Shown here piece after piece: positions 24,865 to 38,929 of a DNA stretch of 64,000 bases. The notes below the pieces were generated by a model, which was given only the letters and a program-made list of their open reading frames with translations, did no database searches and had not been told where the DNA came from. The translations under genes and the position numbers were made by a program. Within the stretch, counting starts at the first letter, position 1; every line of letters begins with the position of its first letter. This stretch comes from Conoideocrella luteorostrata (Eukaryota; Ascomycota; Sordariomycetes; Hypocreales; Clavicipitaceae), in NCBI GenBank assembly GCA_032433595.1, contig JASWJB010000190.1, positions 1 to 64,000 on the forward strand, written 5' to 3'.

Positions 24865-25297
24865 TGTGTCCCACCACTAAAATTAGGCAGATCTAAAAAA
24901 CAAGTAGCTGGAAATTGGCTGAAAGAAGGTCCGGATGAGTATGAGAAAGTTGGAGAGTTGCGTTCAAGGTCGTCGTCGGATAAGGCCCCCCACACCCGTG
25001 CCCCACATATTTGTGTGTGCCTGTGATGTCAGTATCGGCTTGTCTGTCTGGGCAAAGAATTGGCAGAATGTGGAGGCAGTTTCTTGCAAACTAATACTGC
25101 TTTACTTAGCTACCTCTCTGTGCTCCGTAGTGCATGTTGTGTTTGTATGCTTGGTAGCGGGTGGATGCGGGGCCCAGGCGGTTGACACACCACCACTTGG
25201 AAAAGTGGCGGGGCAACTTCGCTTCGCAAAACCAAGTTTCGACTTTTTCTGGAATGTCACGATTCCTCCTAACCTCACCTCCAAGGACGTGGTCAAG
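24865..25297. promoter_or_regulatory. Divergent promoter between the kinase and MetAP2 genes
   Basis: Two start codons point away from each other across 433 bases, so both promoters and 5' leaders lie here. The segment contains a GGCGGGGC-like GC-rich patch near 25206 and CT-rich DNA close to the MetAP2 start. No classical TATA box is obvious. Confidence 0.4.
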
Positions 25298-26840
<1,543 letters not shown>

Positions 26841-28404
26841 ACTGTATGAGAAAGGATATGAGATAGCATCTGAAATAAGACTGTCCTATTTGCTGAAGAC
26901 AGGATAAGCATGTATGCCTTGTGTGACGCAACGGGTTTGTGTAGTATTCATACTGGTTGATGCCGCCGTAAGTCTTAGCTTGTACAATTTAAAATAGCTT
27001 TTGCTTCTATCGTCGAGCTGTCCTGCGTCACAACGTCTGTTGACATGAAATCGGACTGGCAAAATTCAGATATGAGCTACGGAGGCAAGACCCTGACCTG
27101 TGAGCATCTGGGGAGGTGAGGTCGAATACGCATTGAATTGACTGACTGCCTCGCTGCTCAAAGTGGGTGAGTGGCGGGCGAGCTTTATTGACCGAAGTCG
27201 GAACAATTCGGCGATGTTTTGATCGCCCCCAGTGCATCCAGCACGCGCCATCCATAGACCAGAAGCCTATATGATTTAAGAGAGCTGAGTGTGCGGGTGG
27301 GAAAAAAGAAAGCCGGATAGTAAATATATGATGAAAAACATGAAAACCCACCACCGTTCTGCCTATGTATATACTGAGATTCATACTCATAATGAAGGAA
27401 TATTTTATAAGACTTGTGAAATCTATTCACGAATGCCAAACTAGCGACTTAATAAATCTCTCTCCTCTGACGTCCATCCGCGCATCCTGTGTTGCCACCC
27501 CCTTTTCGCTACATTAAGTAGCTCTCTGTTCTAAAGTTTCTTCCATCATTGCGCCTTTACGCACCCATCCATCGCTCGGCAATCAAGCGGAGTAGATCCA
27601 GATGCTTCCAGCAGGATGGATGCGCAACTACGCACTGAAACGTCAAGATTCTCCGGCTGGGGCAGACACCTCCTCTGCCTGGGGAAAAGAACTGGACACT
27701 TGGAGCAATTGAGCCTGCTGCTGCCGTTCACGGGGATGCCCGTCCGATGACCAAGACACAGACCGGTGATCCGAGCCAATCACAGCCCGGGACTGTAATA
27801 TCTGGTCCCGGTGCTTTATCGCGCGATAAAGGCGAAATCGCCTATATCGGGTTTAGCGTCATACCGAACAGGAATGGTAGCCGACTTTGCTTGGTTGAAA
27901 AAAAAAATTGCCAGTACCTCAGTTCTCCGAAGTAGGCCGGCGCTGAGATCTCACATGCGGCGGCGCACCTCTGGCAAATTTATCTACGGCCTCCTCGCCA
28001 CCAGGGTTTCTCCATTCTCCTGAAAACACACGCCACCAACACCGCACAACATCAACCAACTCCCCCAACACGTCAACGATTGTTAGGCCGCTGCATGTCG
28101 AGGGTCTGACATTTCCTTGAACGTGAGCGTTGATTTTTTTATTTTATTTTAGCGGGTCGTCTTTTCTTTCATTTTCCTTCCGTTTGATAGATAACGACCC
28201 CTTGAGACGACTACGCGAATCTGACTCACTACTACAACCGCCGGCTTCTGTGCCTTTGTCAACAACTCTTCAACTACATCTAGACACGCGCGCAGCGCAT
28301 CATCGGCATCTGGACGATTATATAACAGAGCAAAGTCGAGTTTCTTCCCTCGACACATACTGCCTGTCTGCACGGCACGCCACTGGCCTACTACCCCTTC
28401 GACA
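26841..28404. other. Intergenic, no gene recognised
   Basis: Holds the MetAP2 3' flank and the promoter of the Ups2-like gene. Open frames (for example 27028-27390 minus, 27747-27935 plus) lack motifs. CT/TTTT-rich DNA near 28125-28170 lies about 250 bases upstream of the next start codon and is typical of a fungal core promoter. Confidence 0.5.
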
Positions 28405-28965
28405 ATGAAGGTCTTTTCCAACGCCGTCACCTACGACTATTCGTGGGACGAGGTCTCCACCGCCAACTGGCGCAAGTACGGCCCGTGGAACAACAAGTCG
28501 GAGCATGTCATTGCTGTTGACACCCTCTCGCGCGATGTCGACCCCCATACCGGCATCCTCCGCACCGAGCGCCTCATCACCTGCAAGCAATCCGCACCAG
28601 ATTGGCTCAAGACCATCATGGGCAACTCCATGGACGTCAGCTACGTGTACGAGGCTTCCTACGTAGACCCCGGCAACAAGACCCTCACCATGGTCAGCCA
28701 AAACTTGACGTGGAGCAATCTCGTCAATGTCCAGGAGGAAGTCATCTACAAGCCCATGGGCGCCCATCAAACACAGTTTGTTCAGTCTGCCAGAGTGACT
28801 GCCCTGTGCGGCGGCTGGCAGCGAATCAAGAACAGCATCGAAGACACCCTCGTGACGCGGTTCAAGGAGAACGCCGTCAAGGGGCGTGAGGGCTTCGAGC
28901 GCGTCCTCGAGATGAGCCGCATCGTCTTTGCCGAGGAAAAGGCCAGGCAACGACAGCTGTTGTAG
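28405..28965 (+). CDS. UPS2: PRELI/MSF1-domain mitochondrial lipid-transfer protein, Ups2-like
   Basis: A 186-residue intronless gene covering one complete PRELI/MSF1 domain. The start MKVFSNAVTYDYSWDEVSTA, then HVIAVDTLSRDVD, RTERLITCKQSAPDWL, LTMVSQNLTWSNL and VQEEVIYKP match yeast Ups2 more closely than Ups1. Ups2 with Mdm35 moves phosphatidylserine across the mitochondrial intermembrane space. The C-terminal helix (FKENAVKGREGFERVLE) is present, but the longer tail of yeast Ups2 is absent, as in many fungal orthologues. The assignment to Ups2 rather than a paralogue is inference. Confidence 0.88.
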   Translation: MKVFSNAVTYDYSWDEVSTANWRKYGPWNNKSEHVIAVDTLSRDVDPHTGILRTERLITCKQSAPDWLKTIMGNSMDVSYVYEASYVDPGNKTLTMVSQNLTWSNLVNVQEEVIYKPMGAHQTQFVQSARVTALCGGWQRIKNSIEDTLVTRFKENAVKGREGFERVLEMSRIVFAEEKARQRQLL

Positions 28966-30747
28966 GCGCCCTGGCAGCAGCAGCACTCAACTAAACTCCC
29001 GCTTCTCGTCGTTTCTCCCACGCACTTTTGTACGATTGATAGAGAAAAAGGGAACTCTTTTGCTATTTCTTCCTCCTTCTGGCACCGGCGTTTTCTCATA
29101 TGGCGGCCAAGACATCGGTTTATTGCAACATATGCATGGCATGGCGTTCTGGGGACTCAAAATAAAACATGGGGTGACGTGCAAAGAAGACAGCGATTTT
29201 TGTTTAATTGTTTAATTTTTTTTTTTTTGTTAAAAGATTTATAATACCCGATCGGTTTAAAATAGACTGTGCCTCGGCACATGATAGAACGGGTAATGAT
29301 TAGAAGAATAGATGATGCTCTCAATTGAGCTGTATTTCTTAAAAATTCCGCCCCAGCTCTCAACATGTAGTTACTTAGCGAATCGATGGCTATCAGGGTT
29401 CATTTGGTACTTTGTACATGACGTAGAGTAATATTGGTAGCACAACCTTTGACCCTGAAGTCATATTTCTACTATTAACCAATTCATTAACCTCCGACTA
29501 ACAGATCACGTATCTACGGAGTATGTTGCCCCAACACCACAAAGCTGTGCCTAAGTCAAAGCCAAAACCATCACGTTGCGTCAGCACCTCATCTCTGAAT
29601 CCCGAAAAGCCACGAAGTATGGAGTACGGAGCGCTGAGTGCTCTCTTGCATCAACATGGCTACAGTCTACGTACGGTAGTAGGGCCAAAGAACCAAACAG
29701 TGAAAGGCACTCATTTAGCGCCTTTTTCTTTTCTACGTCGATTAAAAAGTCCCCCTTGTTTACGGAGCAGTTATAAACCTGTTTCTTATGGACCACACAG
29801 CGCAACATCGCCAGCAATGAGCGCCACTACTGCCAGTAGAAGTCACCAGCCAACACGTGTGGAGAAGTTGGACCGGAACAGAATACATGGGCGGTGCTTG
29901 CTCTTCGGAATGCAACGAAATGGAATGTGCACAACCCCGTCCTTTGTGTGCACATACTAGTACATCACTCATACAGAGAACAGGTACCAAGTAACTACGG
30001 GGTAACTGGTACATACCATTTCTGTACCCTGTAATAAGCCACCTGTCTTACTGCTAGGTAGACGCCAGCCTGAACTGTGCTCTGCTCAACTGGCTGATAG
30101 AGCCTCCACGTCCACGATATGACATGGCATGACATGACCCCAGCAGCCCAGTTAGCATCCATCTCCCCTTATCAGACTTAGCAAACAAAATGGCCAAATT
30201 TTTTGCCGTGGCTCAGCCCTCAGTATCTCGCTCGCCCCGCCAATTTGCGGACCACGAACGTCTCCGCTGTTGTTGGCCCGCCTCAAAGCCGCTGATAAGC
30301 TGTGGACCGCCGGGGGCGGCGTCTTGACCGATGATGAGATGGCTTGTTATCTGCGCTTTGCAAGGGCATTCTGACCCTAGTGAAATTTTTGAGTCTTGGT
30401 AAGGCGCGCGGCAATTGGATTGGGGTTTGACTTGCCGGAGCCGGATTGGGGTTCATCAGTGCTAGTTGTTGTGTCTTGCTGATATACGTGTTTCCAGCGC
30501 AATAGGATGTTTTAGATGCTCTGGAATGCTGCATGTACAGTTATACCAAGAAGATGTACTCCGTAGAGAAGCTAGGTAGGGTTCACGCAATGAATGGTAA
30601 TATATACAGATAAGGATTGAATATATATATATTTTTGTCTCCTCTCCTTTAATATCACTCACTGCATACGATTGGACAGCCGTGAATATTTCGTTAAACA
30701 TACAATTAAACCCCCCAACATACAATGAAATACTGGCAGGCTCCCCC
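28966..30747. other. Intergenic, no gene recognised
   Basis: Contains a T-run at about 29215-29228, probably in the 3' flank of the Ups2-like gene. TACGGAGTA-type elements are at 29515-29523 and 30557-30565. A short GACATGGCATGACATGAC repeat lies near 30120-30137. Open frames here have no recognisable features. AT-rich DNA near 30600-30660 flanks the permease stop. Confidence 0.5.
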
Positions 30748-32581
30748 TTAGAATAACCAGGAAATATATCTGTTGTAGAACTTGCTCCATCCAGTGCTTG
30801 CCGCAATCTTCTCCTTCTGAAGCTCCAAAAATTCGTTCTCCTCGTTGTCGACAATCTCCTTGCCAGCGAAAAAGTCTACTTCGTGCGAGGCAACACCACG
30901 GCTCTTGGTGATAATCATGTGGCCGAAGAGGAGAATCAAGTACAGAGGAATGCCCAAGTAGCCAGTAATGAAGTCCTGGTAGTTGAACTTGATGCCGTCG
31001 TGGTGAACAAACGCGTCGAAGTTCTTGGTCAAAAGAATCAGACAGCAGAAGAAGAGGGCAACGTAGGTTCCGATAAGACCCTGAGGGGCAACATAGGGCA
31101 TGGCGCTGTCGGCGAGGTTCTGAGCGCGTCTACCTTTGAGGAAGTAAATATAAGTAACCAACAGGGAGATCCAAGACAGTAAACCGAAAATGGTGGTCAG
31201 GTTCACAAAGTAGCCGAAGACCTTCTTGGAGTCATCGGACACTACCATGAAAGCCAAAAGGGCAAATAGAGTGCACACGATAAGAGCAGGGACCGGAACA
31301 CCCCGACTGTCAGTGCGACGGAAGATGGCCGGGGCAGAGCGGTCACTGGCAAGACCATAGAGTGTTCTGCTGGCGATGTACAGATCCGAGTTTGCGGCTG
31401 AGAAGACGAAAACGCAGATGCAGGCGTTGATGATATGTGGCAAGCCGGAAACACCAGCGATAGTGGCCGCGACGACGAAGGGACTGGCACTGGCGCCGGT
31501 CGTCTGCTTGTTGGCGAAGGCCAGTTTCTCGTGGTTGTAGGGAACAATCATGCCAACCAAGAGAACGCTGAGGCAGTAGAAGATCAAGATGCGGTAGAAG
31601 GTTAACTTGATGGCCTTGGGGATAGATCGTCGAGGGTTCTGGGCCTCGGCTGCAGTAACACCCACGAGTTCCGTGCCAAGATATGCGAAAGTAGCGTTCA
31701 CCATGACGGACCAGAAACCCATAAACTTTCCCAGCGAGCCATGCGGTCCGGATTTGTACAGATCGGCGAAAGCGCCAGGGTCCCTCCAGTATCTGAAGCC
31801 AGGTGCGTCACCGCTGGGCCCGCCGCCGCAGGCAATGATGAGGGCGAATAGAATGATGCCGACTACAACAATGACCTTGAATGAGGATAGCCAAAATTCA
31901 AACTCGCCAAAGAATTTGATGCCTCCGAAATAGTTGATGCACACGATAAGAATGAGGAAAATGGCGACGAAGACTCCAGGGTTGACTTTCTCGCGAGGCA
32001 CCCAGAAAGAAATGACGAGCGACGCGGCGGTAAGCTGATTTGGCGTGACGATGATATACTTAAACCAATAGCTGTTGGGTTTGATCGAGTTAGCGTAGTA
32101 ATAGCCAGGCGTTGTTTGTGACATATGGTAAGAGTCATTTGTGGCCTAGAAAGGCAAACGGAGACAGGGCATAAACGTACCACCAGCCAAGAGCGAAACC
32201 AAGAGAAGGGTGACAGTATCGTGTAGCATAACCAGTGAAACCAGAGCTAAGTGGCAACCAAGCAGCCATCTCACCAAGTCCGGCCATAACCACAAAAACG
32301 AGAAGACCGACGAAAGTGTAGGAGATGAAGAGAGAGCCTGGGCCGGCCTGGGCAAGAGCCTTGCCGGTACCCACGATGAGACCAGTACCAAGGGCACCAC
32401 CGATGGCAATCATGGTAATGTGTCGAGCCTTGAGGCCCTTGTGAAGCATAGTCTCCGGGTTCGTCTCCAGACCACGGATTTGAAAGTCTTCATAGCCATT
32501 CTGTGTGAAGCTACCCTTTTCGGCATCGAAACCATGCCCATCACCTTTGCCCGGCCGGGCATGGATGCCTTCTGAGTCCAT
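30748..32581 (-). CDS. Amino-acid permease, AAT family, dicarboxylic (Dip5-like) type
   Basis: Exons 32581-32181 and 32071-30748 give 574 residues with about 12 membrane segments, expected in the plasma membrane as a proton-coupled amino-acid importer. Family hallmarks are HITMIAIGGALGTGLIVGTG (first helix), the GEMAAWLPL and GFTGYATRYCHPSLGFALGW stretches, FKYIIVTPNQL, AEAQNPRRSIPKAIK and SRTLYGLASDRSAP. The VTPNQLTAASLVISFW segment resembles fungal Dip5-type glutamate/aspartate permeases. The intron has donor GTACGT, a GCTAAC branch point and acceptor CAACAG, joining to the in-frame W-C-YWFKYI. The hydrophilic N-terminus contains Lys and Asp/Glu positions typical for ubiquitin control. Exact substrate range is not provable here. 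Confidence 0.92.
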
Positions 32582-33540
32582 CTCGGCGACGAGCTTTGCG
32601 CAACAGGGATGTTGGTAGGTCGAATCGCCAGGAGTAAAATATTCAATTCAAAATATGCAGCGAATGCGATCAGGACAATCAAGTGTCGCGTGAGCAGAAG
32701 AAGAAGAGGCGGAGGAAGAGGAGGTTGGCGCAGCCGGGCAGTAGGGACTGGCCAATATAACAAAATGTACTCCGTTGGTGCCTGCAAGGGTTCGAGGTGA
32801 GAGGAGGCTAGCAGAGCAGAGTACTCCGTAGTTACTGGCTGCTTGTTTGCTGCAACTACCGATTAGTAGTGCGGCTGAAGAGATCCTTCACCTGAGTACT
32901 TTCCAAGTCAAGTCGCGAGGCACACTGGCATCAACATAAACTTCGGTCCCCGTACGGAGTACAAGCAGGATACCCGAGCGAAGCCTCGAGGTAGCACAGA
33001 ATTGGAGTGGCACAGCATCGTGGGCATGGGACGGGCAGCTTTGCTATTTTATACTCACTCAGCCGTCTGGCCTTCGGGAAACCATGCGAGGCATGTCCCC
33101 AGTCACACTCAGGCTACGGAGTACCACAGACTGCTAACCCCCGCTGCGTCCGTGGAGACAAATGGAATACAGCCGACAGCCTCATTTGGCATGGCATGTC
33201 CGGTCCCTCATCCTGCACGGGAGACGGGTTACAACGAATAAGCTCTGCAGACTAGCAAACAAAGTTGGTCGCAACCCGTCAACCACGGCCAGGCCGCGGT
33301 CTTGCGGCTTGATGGCTTGGGAAGGTCTGGAAGGTTTGGCTGACATGGCGTGCATGGGTCGGATAGACCTGGCCTTGACTTAGCGCGACCACGGCGTGTG
33401 AGTGGGCTTGTTGGTTCTTCGTTCTGGGGTGGTCATATCTCGTGAGGGAAACTGTCCGTGAAGATCTGCCCAATGGTGTGGCATCAAGACCGCTGGAGAT
33501 GGGGGGCCGTTGCCATCCGGTGCTGTGCCGCCCGGAGAGG

Positions 33541-33547
33541 AAAAAAA

Positions 33548-33604
<57 letters not shown>
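33541..33604. repeat. Poly-A plus GA dinucleotide microsatellite
   Basis: Sixteen A residues are followed directly by about 24 uninterrupted GA units. The GA tract gives artificial Arg-Glu or Leu-Ser reading frames in several phases, none of which is a gene. Confidence 0.95.
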
Positions 33605-33605
<1 letters not shown>

Positions 33606-35884
33606 GACGTTTGGCGGAGCGCATATCAGTTTTTGGTCTGGGAAAGCCTCTCTTTTGGAGTCGCAAACGACGCGGCACCGTTCGCCTCGGAATGCGTGGA
33701 TAGCACTCTGCCGGGCCACAGACGTTGTAATCTTGAGCTGACGAGCTGGCAACGGCCGATACCACCATCGCAACGGGGCTGCGCGAGAACAACAGCAGAA
33801 CAAAATAGAACTTCGATCAAGCCCACTATCTGCAGCACGCCGTATGATTGTTGGGCACAAAGATGGCGCCACTGGTCGGGACACCTGGCAAGCACAAGTC
33901 AGGCCAGGCCTCCGTGCTCATTTCCTGCTTTACGTCTTTTCCCGACAACAGAAAGCCACTTGAACCCGGTAACTAGTTCACGGCGCCGTCGCCGGCGATG
34001 CATTTCCAGTACATAGATACGATGGGTTACTTTACAGAAACAACACTGACTGGATACGGAGTACTGTTTGCACCACACGACTCGTTCGTGCACCGCAACC
34101 CCAGCATACTCCGTACTGGTGCAGATGCCCAGATTCCTCCACCAAACCCCACACAGCCTAACGGGCTTGTTCTGGAAGGCCAAGTGGAGAGCCAAGAAGA
34201 CCTTGAGATAAGCGGCGTAATAAGAGCTGCCTTTCCGGCCTTTTGTCAGCAGAAGGGGTCTTGGCCTCTCCGCCGTTGCCCACTATTGCACCAGGTTACT
34301 GATACGCACTGGTCTCACTTAGTCACAACATACGTACGGAGTACGTCGTGGTTAACGACGGGAGAATTAGCGTGCTTACATGGTCCCCCGCGGTGGCAGT
34401 GCGCGTTCAATTATTGGATGGACCGACGGAGGCAGGGAGGATACAGGATACCACGCGACCACGATGCTACTCCATTCTGCCTGGAGAGAACTCTCGGTGT
34501 TGAACCGCCTCGATCGTGTTTTGGTGTCCAGGCAGCCAGGTTCCCCAGGCGCGAGGGGGGTTTTCCCGCGCGAAGCGGTCCACGCCTACTACTACGTAAA
34601 GTCCGGACTATATACAACACGAGTCCGGGGGGAAGGTAAAATCCCGGGAAACTAGGAAAGACTGCCTTGGCGGCCGACTCTCTAAAAAATCGTATTGGAG
34701 ATGCAGCCTGTGGTGAGGCAAGCAGACACACGAAGGGACCCCACACGACGCAGGTGAATGGCAAACGAGGCTTATTGTACATAGACAGCGCTATGTGTGC
34801 AAACCCACAAAGCCAATCCGTCAGCTGGGCCCCGTCGTGGTCAGGCTGGAGGATAAGCTTGTCTGCAGCGCGAGATAGTGGTGGCAAGATGGGTGCAGCC
34901 CATGCATCTGGTATCAAATGGCGCAGCCAGGGGTGCGGCAGATAAAATGCGATTCGAGCTCCTGGCGCCTCCCGGCATCTGCTCATTTAGGTGCCAAGCA
35001 AGATGGACTCATGCATCCATCGTGGCATATTCTACTCCGTGCAGAGTAGTGCTACAAACGTCATGAAATGTACTCTGTACTGGCAAACATGCCTGCGCAA
35101 GATCCCGATTTCCCTTCTCACCACGGAGTACGGAGTATAAGAAGCCACAAAAAGATCTTGCCCCTGCCAAAGTTCTTGGCAAGCATCTCTGCCAATACCA
35201 GCTGTTGTGGCTGTCAGCCATGTGCATCAACAAATAGAAACAAATAGATTGTGCATTTGGCAGCCCTGCCGACCGATAGAGGAACGGAGGTTTATTTGTC
35301 GTCAACTATGAGAATGGCTATATAATTATGGTCTTATGAGGCTGCAGAAGTGGGAGTAAGGGTGGAATTTGATTATGCCGCGAGATGGATGATAAAGTGA
35401 TAAAGCCATCGTTGTATGACTATATGTCTGTGTGGACATTCCACAGCCCGCATCAGATTTCTTGGCACGCCCGGTGCTCATGAATCTGTCGAAGTGGAGG
35501 GGAAGATGATAAACCCACGACACCAGTAGTCACCCAAACGCGAGGGCATTGACAGCTGTAGATGCTCAGAGTACTCCGTAGTCCGCAAGATGCATGGCTT
35601 TGTCAGGGGCGCGCGCCGCGACATCCCGGGCCGACGTGCCAGATGCGCTGGTTTGGTGTCAAAATTGGTTTACCAGGAAAGGGTCGGGGTGATTACGCCA
35701 GCGATCTGTTTACTTTGGACGAATATATATATAGTAAGGAGCAGGGTTTGCGGGTCGTCGGCAAGAGCTATGGCATCGCGAGTTAGCTCGGACCAAGTAC
35801 GGAGTATTTGCTCATGTTTTTGCACTCGCACTCACAAACCTCAGGGCCGGGTGCTGCATTTTAAAACCACCTCGGACAATTGTT

Positions 35885-35955
35885 CAGCCTTTTTTATTTT
35901 TATTTATTTATTTATTAATTAGATTTTTTTTTTAAAACAAAAAAAAAAACTAAAA
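35885..35955. repeat. AT-rich low-complexity patch
   Basis: A run of TTTTTATTTTTATTTATTTA-type sequence followed by T-rich and A-rich runs. It has no coding potential and could be a decayed repeat or a poly-A relic. Confidence 0.7.
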
Positions 35956-36943
35956 TTTGTCAGTTGGCGTGACCCGATTTCCACGGCTCAACTGTTTTCC
36001 AGCGATGACTAGTATTCCCTTCCCTCTGCGCAGTACTCGGTACTCCGTGCAATATCCTACCATACGCCTTGACGCGACTGCCTATCTCTCCTTTCATCCC
36101 CTGATGCTCTGTCAGCATTGTCTCTTTGCAAAAGTCGAGGTCGGTATAAGCATGCATGCGTGCATGCACTAGTTAATCAGTTGGTGCAAGAAGTCTCTCC
36201 GGCGGCAACGCAGCTCGGCACCTGTGCCGGAACGGTCGGTAGGTGAGACTCGCAGCGTAGCCAGGGCCAAAAACCCCGAGCAGATGTCATACTACATTCT
36301 TGATACGGTAGCCATGTAACTAACCAACTGCCACCGCCATGACCATGAACACCGGGCGTAGCGCAACTGAATGGGCGGATGACTTGCGAGATAATCTCCG
36401 CGGGAATGCGGCACGCATATGTCGCGATGCACAGCGTCCAGGGGCTTCGACTGTTTGAGATTTCCCACCCTTGCGAGCTGGGAGTCACGACACCAGGACT
36501 ATTCGGTTTGCGTCAAATCTCTATATCCAGCATCCAAATATCCAAATATCCAGGGGTGCACGGCGCACAGGACGTTTAACCAAAACACCAGGTCGGGTTG
36601 TTGTGAGCGTATGTCGCTGATGCTGGCCTTTCTGCGGTGCGGTCGCTCGCCTTGATTGTTGTCGTATGAGAATAGGCAATTGTCCTGAACGCCATTGCTT
36701 GGCAATCTCGTGAGAATGGGCTCATAGCGAATTGATTATCTGCTATGCAGCACTTTAAATTTAGACTGCATTGCTGTAAGGGACGCGCGGGGAGCGAATT
36801 CGTCCGATCTGTCTGTGGTTTGAGTTGTGAGTGTTTCGTCGCAACTATCGCACAGCCAAACGACACCGTCTCATCACATCTATTTTCGTGCAGTAAATAC
36901 AATTGAGCCAAACTTAGCTGCTGTGTGGATAGACATGTCATTC

Positions 36944-36962
36944 TTTTTTTTTTTTTTTTTTT
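36944..36962. repeat. T homopolymer
   Basis: An uninterrupted run of about 19 T, isolated in otherwise ordinary intergenic DNA. Confidence 0.9.
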
Positions 36963-37416
36963 ATAATTCGACGCGACCCTGGGTGAATACTCTATTGGTT
37001 AACCCGGCTGTATAAAGCCTCGCATCCAGGTGAGTGCCAGCTGCGTCAGAGAGACGCATCGTTTGTGGAGATTGTTCCAGGGACTAACTGCCACATGATA
37101 AGTGGAGGACACGCTCTCAATATAGACGTTGCTGCGGGCCATGTATGTACTCGTATTCAAGATGAGTGACGTTCAGTCCACGCAACCGAAGTGAATGGCA
37201 TCTCGATATCCAGCTCCGTGGCGGTCGGTGGCTCATCAGGGTTTGTCTTGCAAGGCATGGCAACATATCAAGGAAGAAGCTACCAAAGTATCTGGATGCT
37301 CGCAACGTACGCAACGTAGCAGATAAATCTGCTCCCCTGCATTCTCAACCCCCAGATCTCGCTTCGACAGCATCTATATGGGGGGCGGGGGGCTATATCA
37401 CCAGCAACGTATTTGA

Positions 37417-37462
37417 GACGACGACGACGACAACAACAACAGCAGCAACAGCAACAACAACA
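37417..37462. repeat. Trinucleotide microsatellite (GAC/AAC/AGC)
   Basis: Consecutive GAC units pass into CAA/CAG units. Translated, it gives poly-Thr in one frame, but no surrounding gene model is supported. Confidence 0.9.
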
Positions 37463-38929
37463 GGGAGACCCTTGACGAAACGTACATCATTCCGTCTGAA
37501 CGGAGCTATAGTTCACCGGAATGCAACTAACAGCCTATACTATAAGCCAGGCCAGCAGCCTCCATGGTTCTTAATATCCTCAAACATCGCTCTGCGCATC
37601 AATTCAATCTCACCTGCACTACGTCGCAGGTGCGGCCATATCTCCGAATAATACATGCCAGGTTGCCAGGTTGCAAGACCAATCAGACCCCAAGATCTGA
37701 GCATCCAGATCTCACACCTACCTAGTCCGTGAGTCGCAATCCCCTGAACGCACAGCCATGACATGCGGGGAGATTCTTCCAGGCGTCCCTGCCCACGGCA
37801 CCAAAATAACTATTTGAACCTGCTGTGGCCCGTCCGGCCCGTACGGAGGAACGGACCAGACGACTCCATTGAGCAACCGCAGTCAACTCTGCCAATGCTA
37901 CTACGCCAAGGGCGCTCCCCTTTTATTGTTCCAAAACACGTCTTCTACACGGGATGATGAATAGCTACTGCAAAGTCAGGTTCGTGGAGAGTCTGCCATC
38001 CCGTCTTCCGTCTTACTCTAGGCCCTGCGTCACAGCCCCAGCTGTTCACGACAAGTCTCTCCGGGGGATCTGCAAGCTGACGGCAGGGGCTGCTGCGCTC
38101 ACCCGGCCTTGCTGTGCTGGCGCGCCACTTCTACCGTCGAAATTAGGTATGCCACGACAAAGGAAAAAAAAAACTCCAAAAAAACCCGGCAGAGGTTTAT
38201 GGTAAATTTGGGGATAGCGGCCGATTTTATATAAAGCACCACGTCCTGAGGAAGACGCTAGTGCCCAGAATTCGAAAGAAGGATAGTCTCACACGCAGAG
38301 CCGTAGACAGGAGAGGAACGCGGTGAAACTGCTCTGGGAAGTGGAGAGCAAGATCAGTCAAGAGAGGAGCATAGCTCTGCGAGACGGAACGAAAGATGAC
38401 ATGCGTGCCGGGTAGTACGTGCAAATGACTACAAGTAACAGATGCCGGAGTAGCTATGCTGAGAACCGAGAGGGCCTAGTATCACTGGACCCGTGGTAAG
38501 GGGCATCGGCGACAAGGGCAGACACAGCACGCAGGGTTTCAGGGGTGGTGCTGAAAATCTCCGTGGTATTAGTCAAGGCGAAGGGTTGCGCAGAGCTCCG
38601 GGCAGCCGGATGGCATTGCATAAACGAAATGTGCGGAGTGGCAGGATACTAACTCGAGAGAATGACCGGAATACAGTAGCACGGGAACAGGAACAGGAAC
38701 TTGGTTGAGATCAGTTCATAGCTTGCATATTCATATGCACAATACATCTATATCAACGGAATTAACGCGGCCGGGCGCCTTGCTCCCCAAATCACAGTTT
38801 TTGTCATCGTAATACATCCTAAAATATGTAAGAAATTTTCTGCTCCATGCTCCTTGTGTCGTCAAAAACTCCTTGTGTCATAAAAAACACCCCAACTCCG
38901 TCATCAATGCAAAAAAAAGCCGAGGCTCA

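Larger units (their letters stand above)
32768..36048. repeat. Cluster of thirteen TACGGAGTA/TACTCCGTA elements
   Basis: Exact 9-mers: 32822, 32953, 33115, 34055, 34107, 34335, 35129, 35572 and 35798 (start positions, both orientations). Eight-base forms: 32768, 35033, 35123 and 36041. The usual flank extends the element to GTACGGAGTAC, i.e. GTAC arms around an asymmetric GGA centre. The copies at 35123 and 35129 overlap in tandem. Spacing is irregular, from 52 to more than 900 bases, so this is a dispersed element rather than an array. Confidence 0.8.
32582..38929. other. 6.3-kb gene-free region rich in TACGGAGTA elements and microsatellites
   Basis: No gene could be supported on either strand over 6.3 kb. 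The first 3.5 kb holds thirteen TACGGAGTA-type copies. Simple repeats include a poly-A plus GA microsatellite (33541-33604), a T-run (36944-36962), a trinucleotide tract (37417-37462) and an AT-rich patch (35885-35955). Open frames such as 34411-34986 and 37166-37651 have shadow-like composition and no motif. Confidence 0.55.

Noticed and set aside
33279..34016. Open frames with Arg-Glu or Leu-Ser runs on both strands
   Set aside because: The runs come from the GA microsatellite; the remaining parts show no domain.
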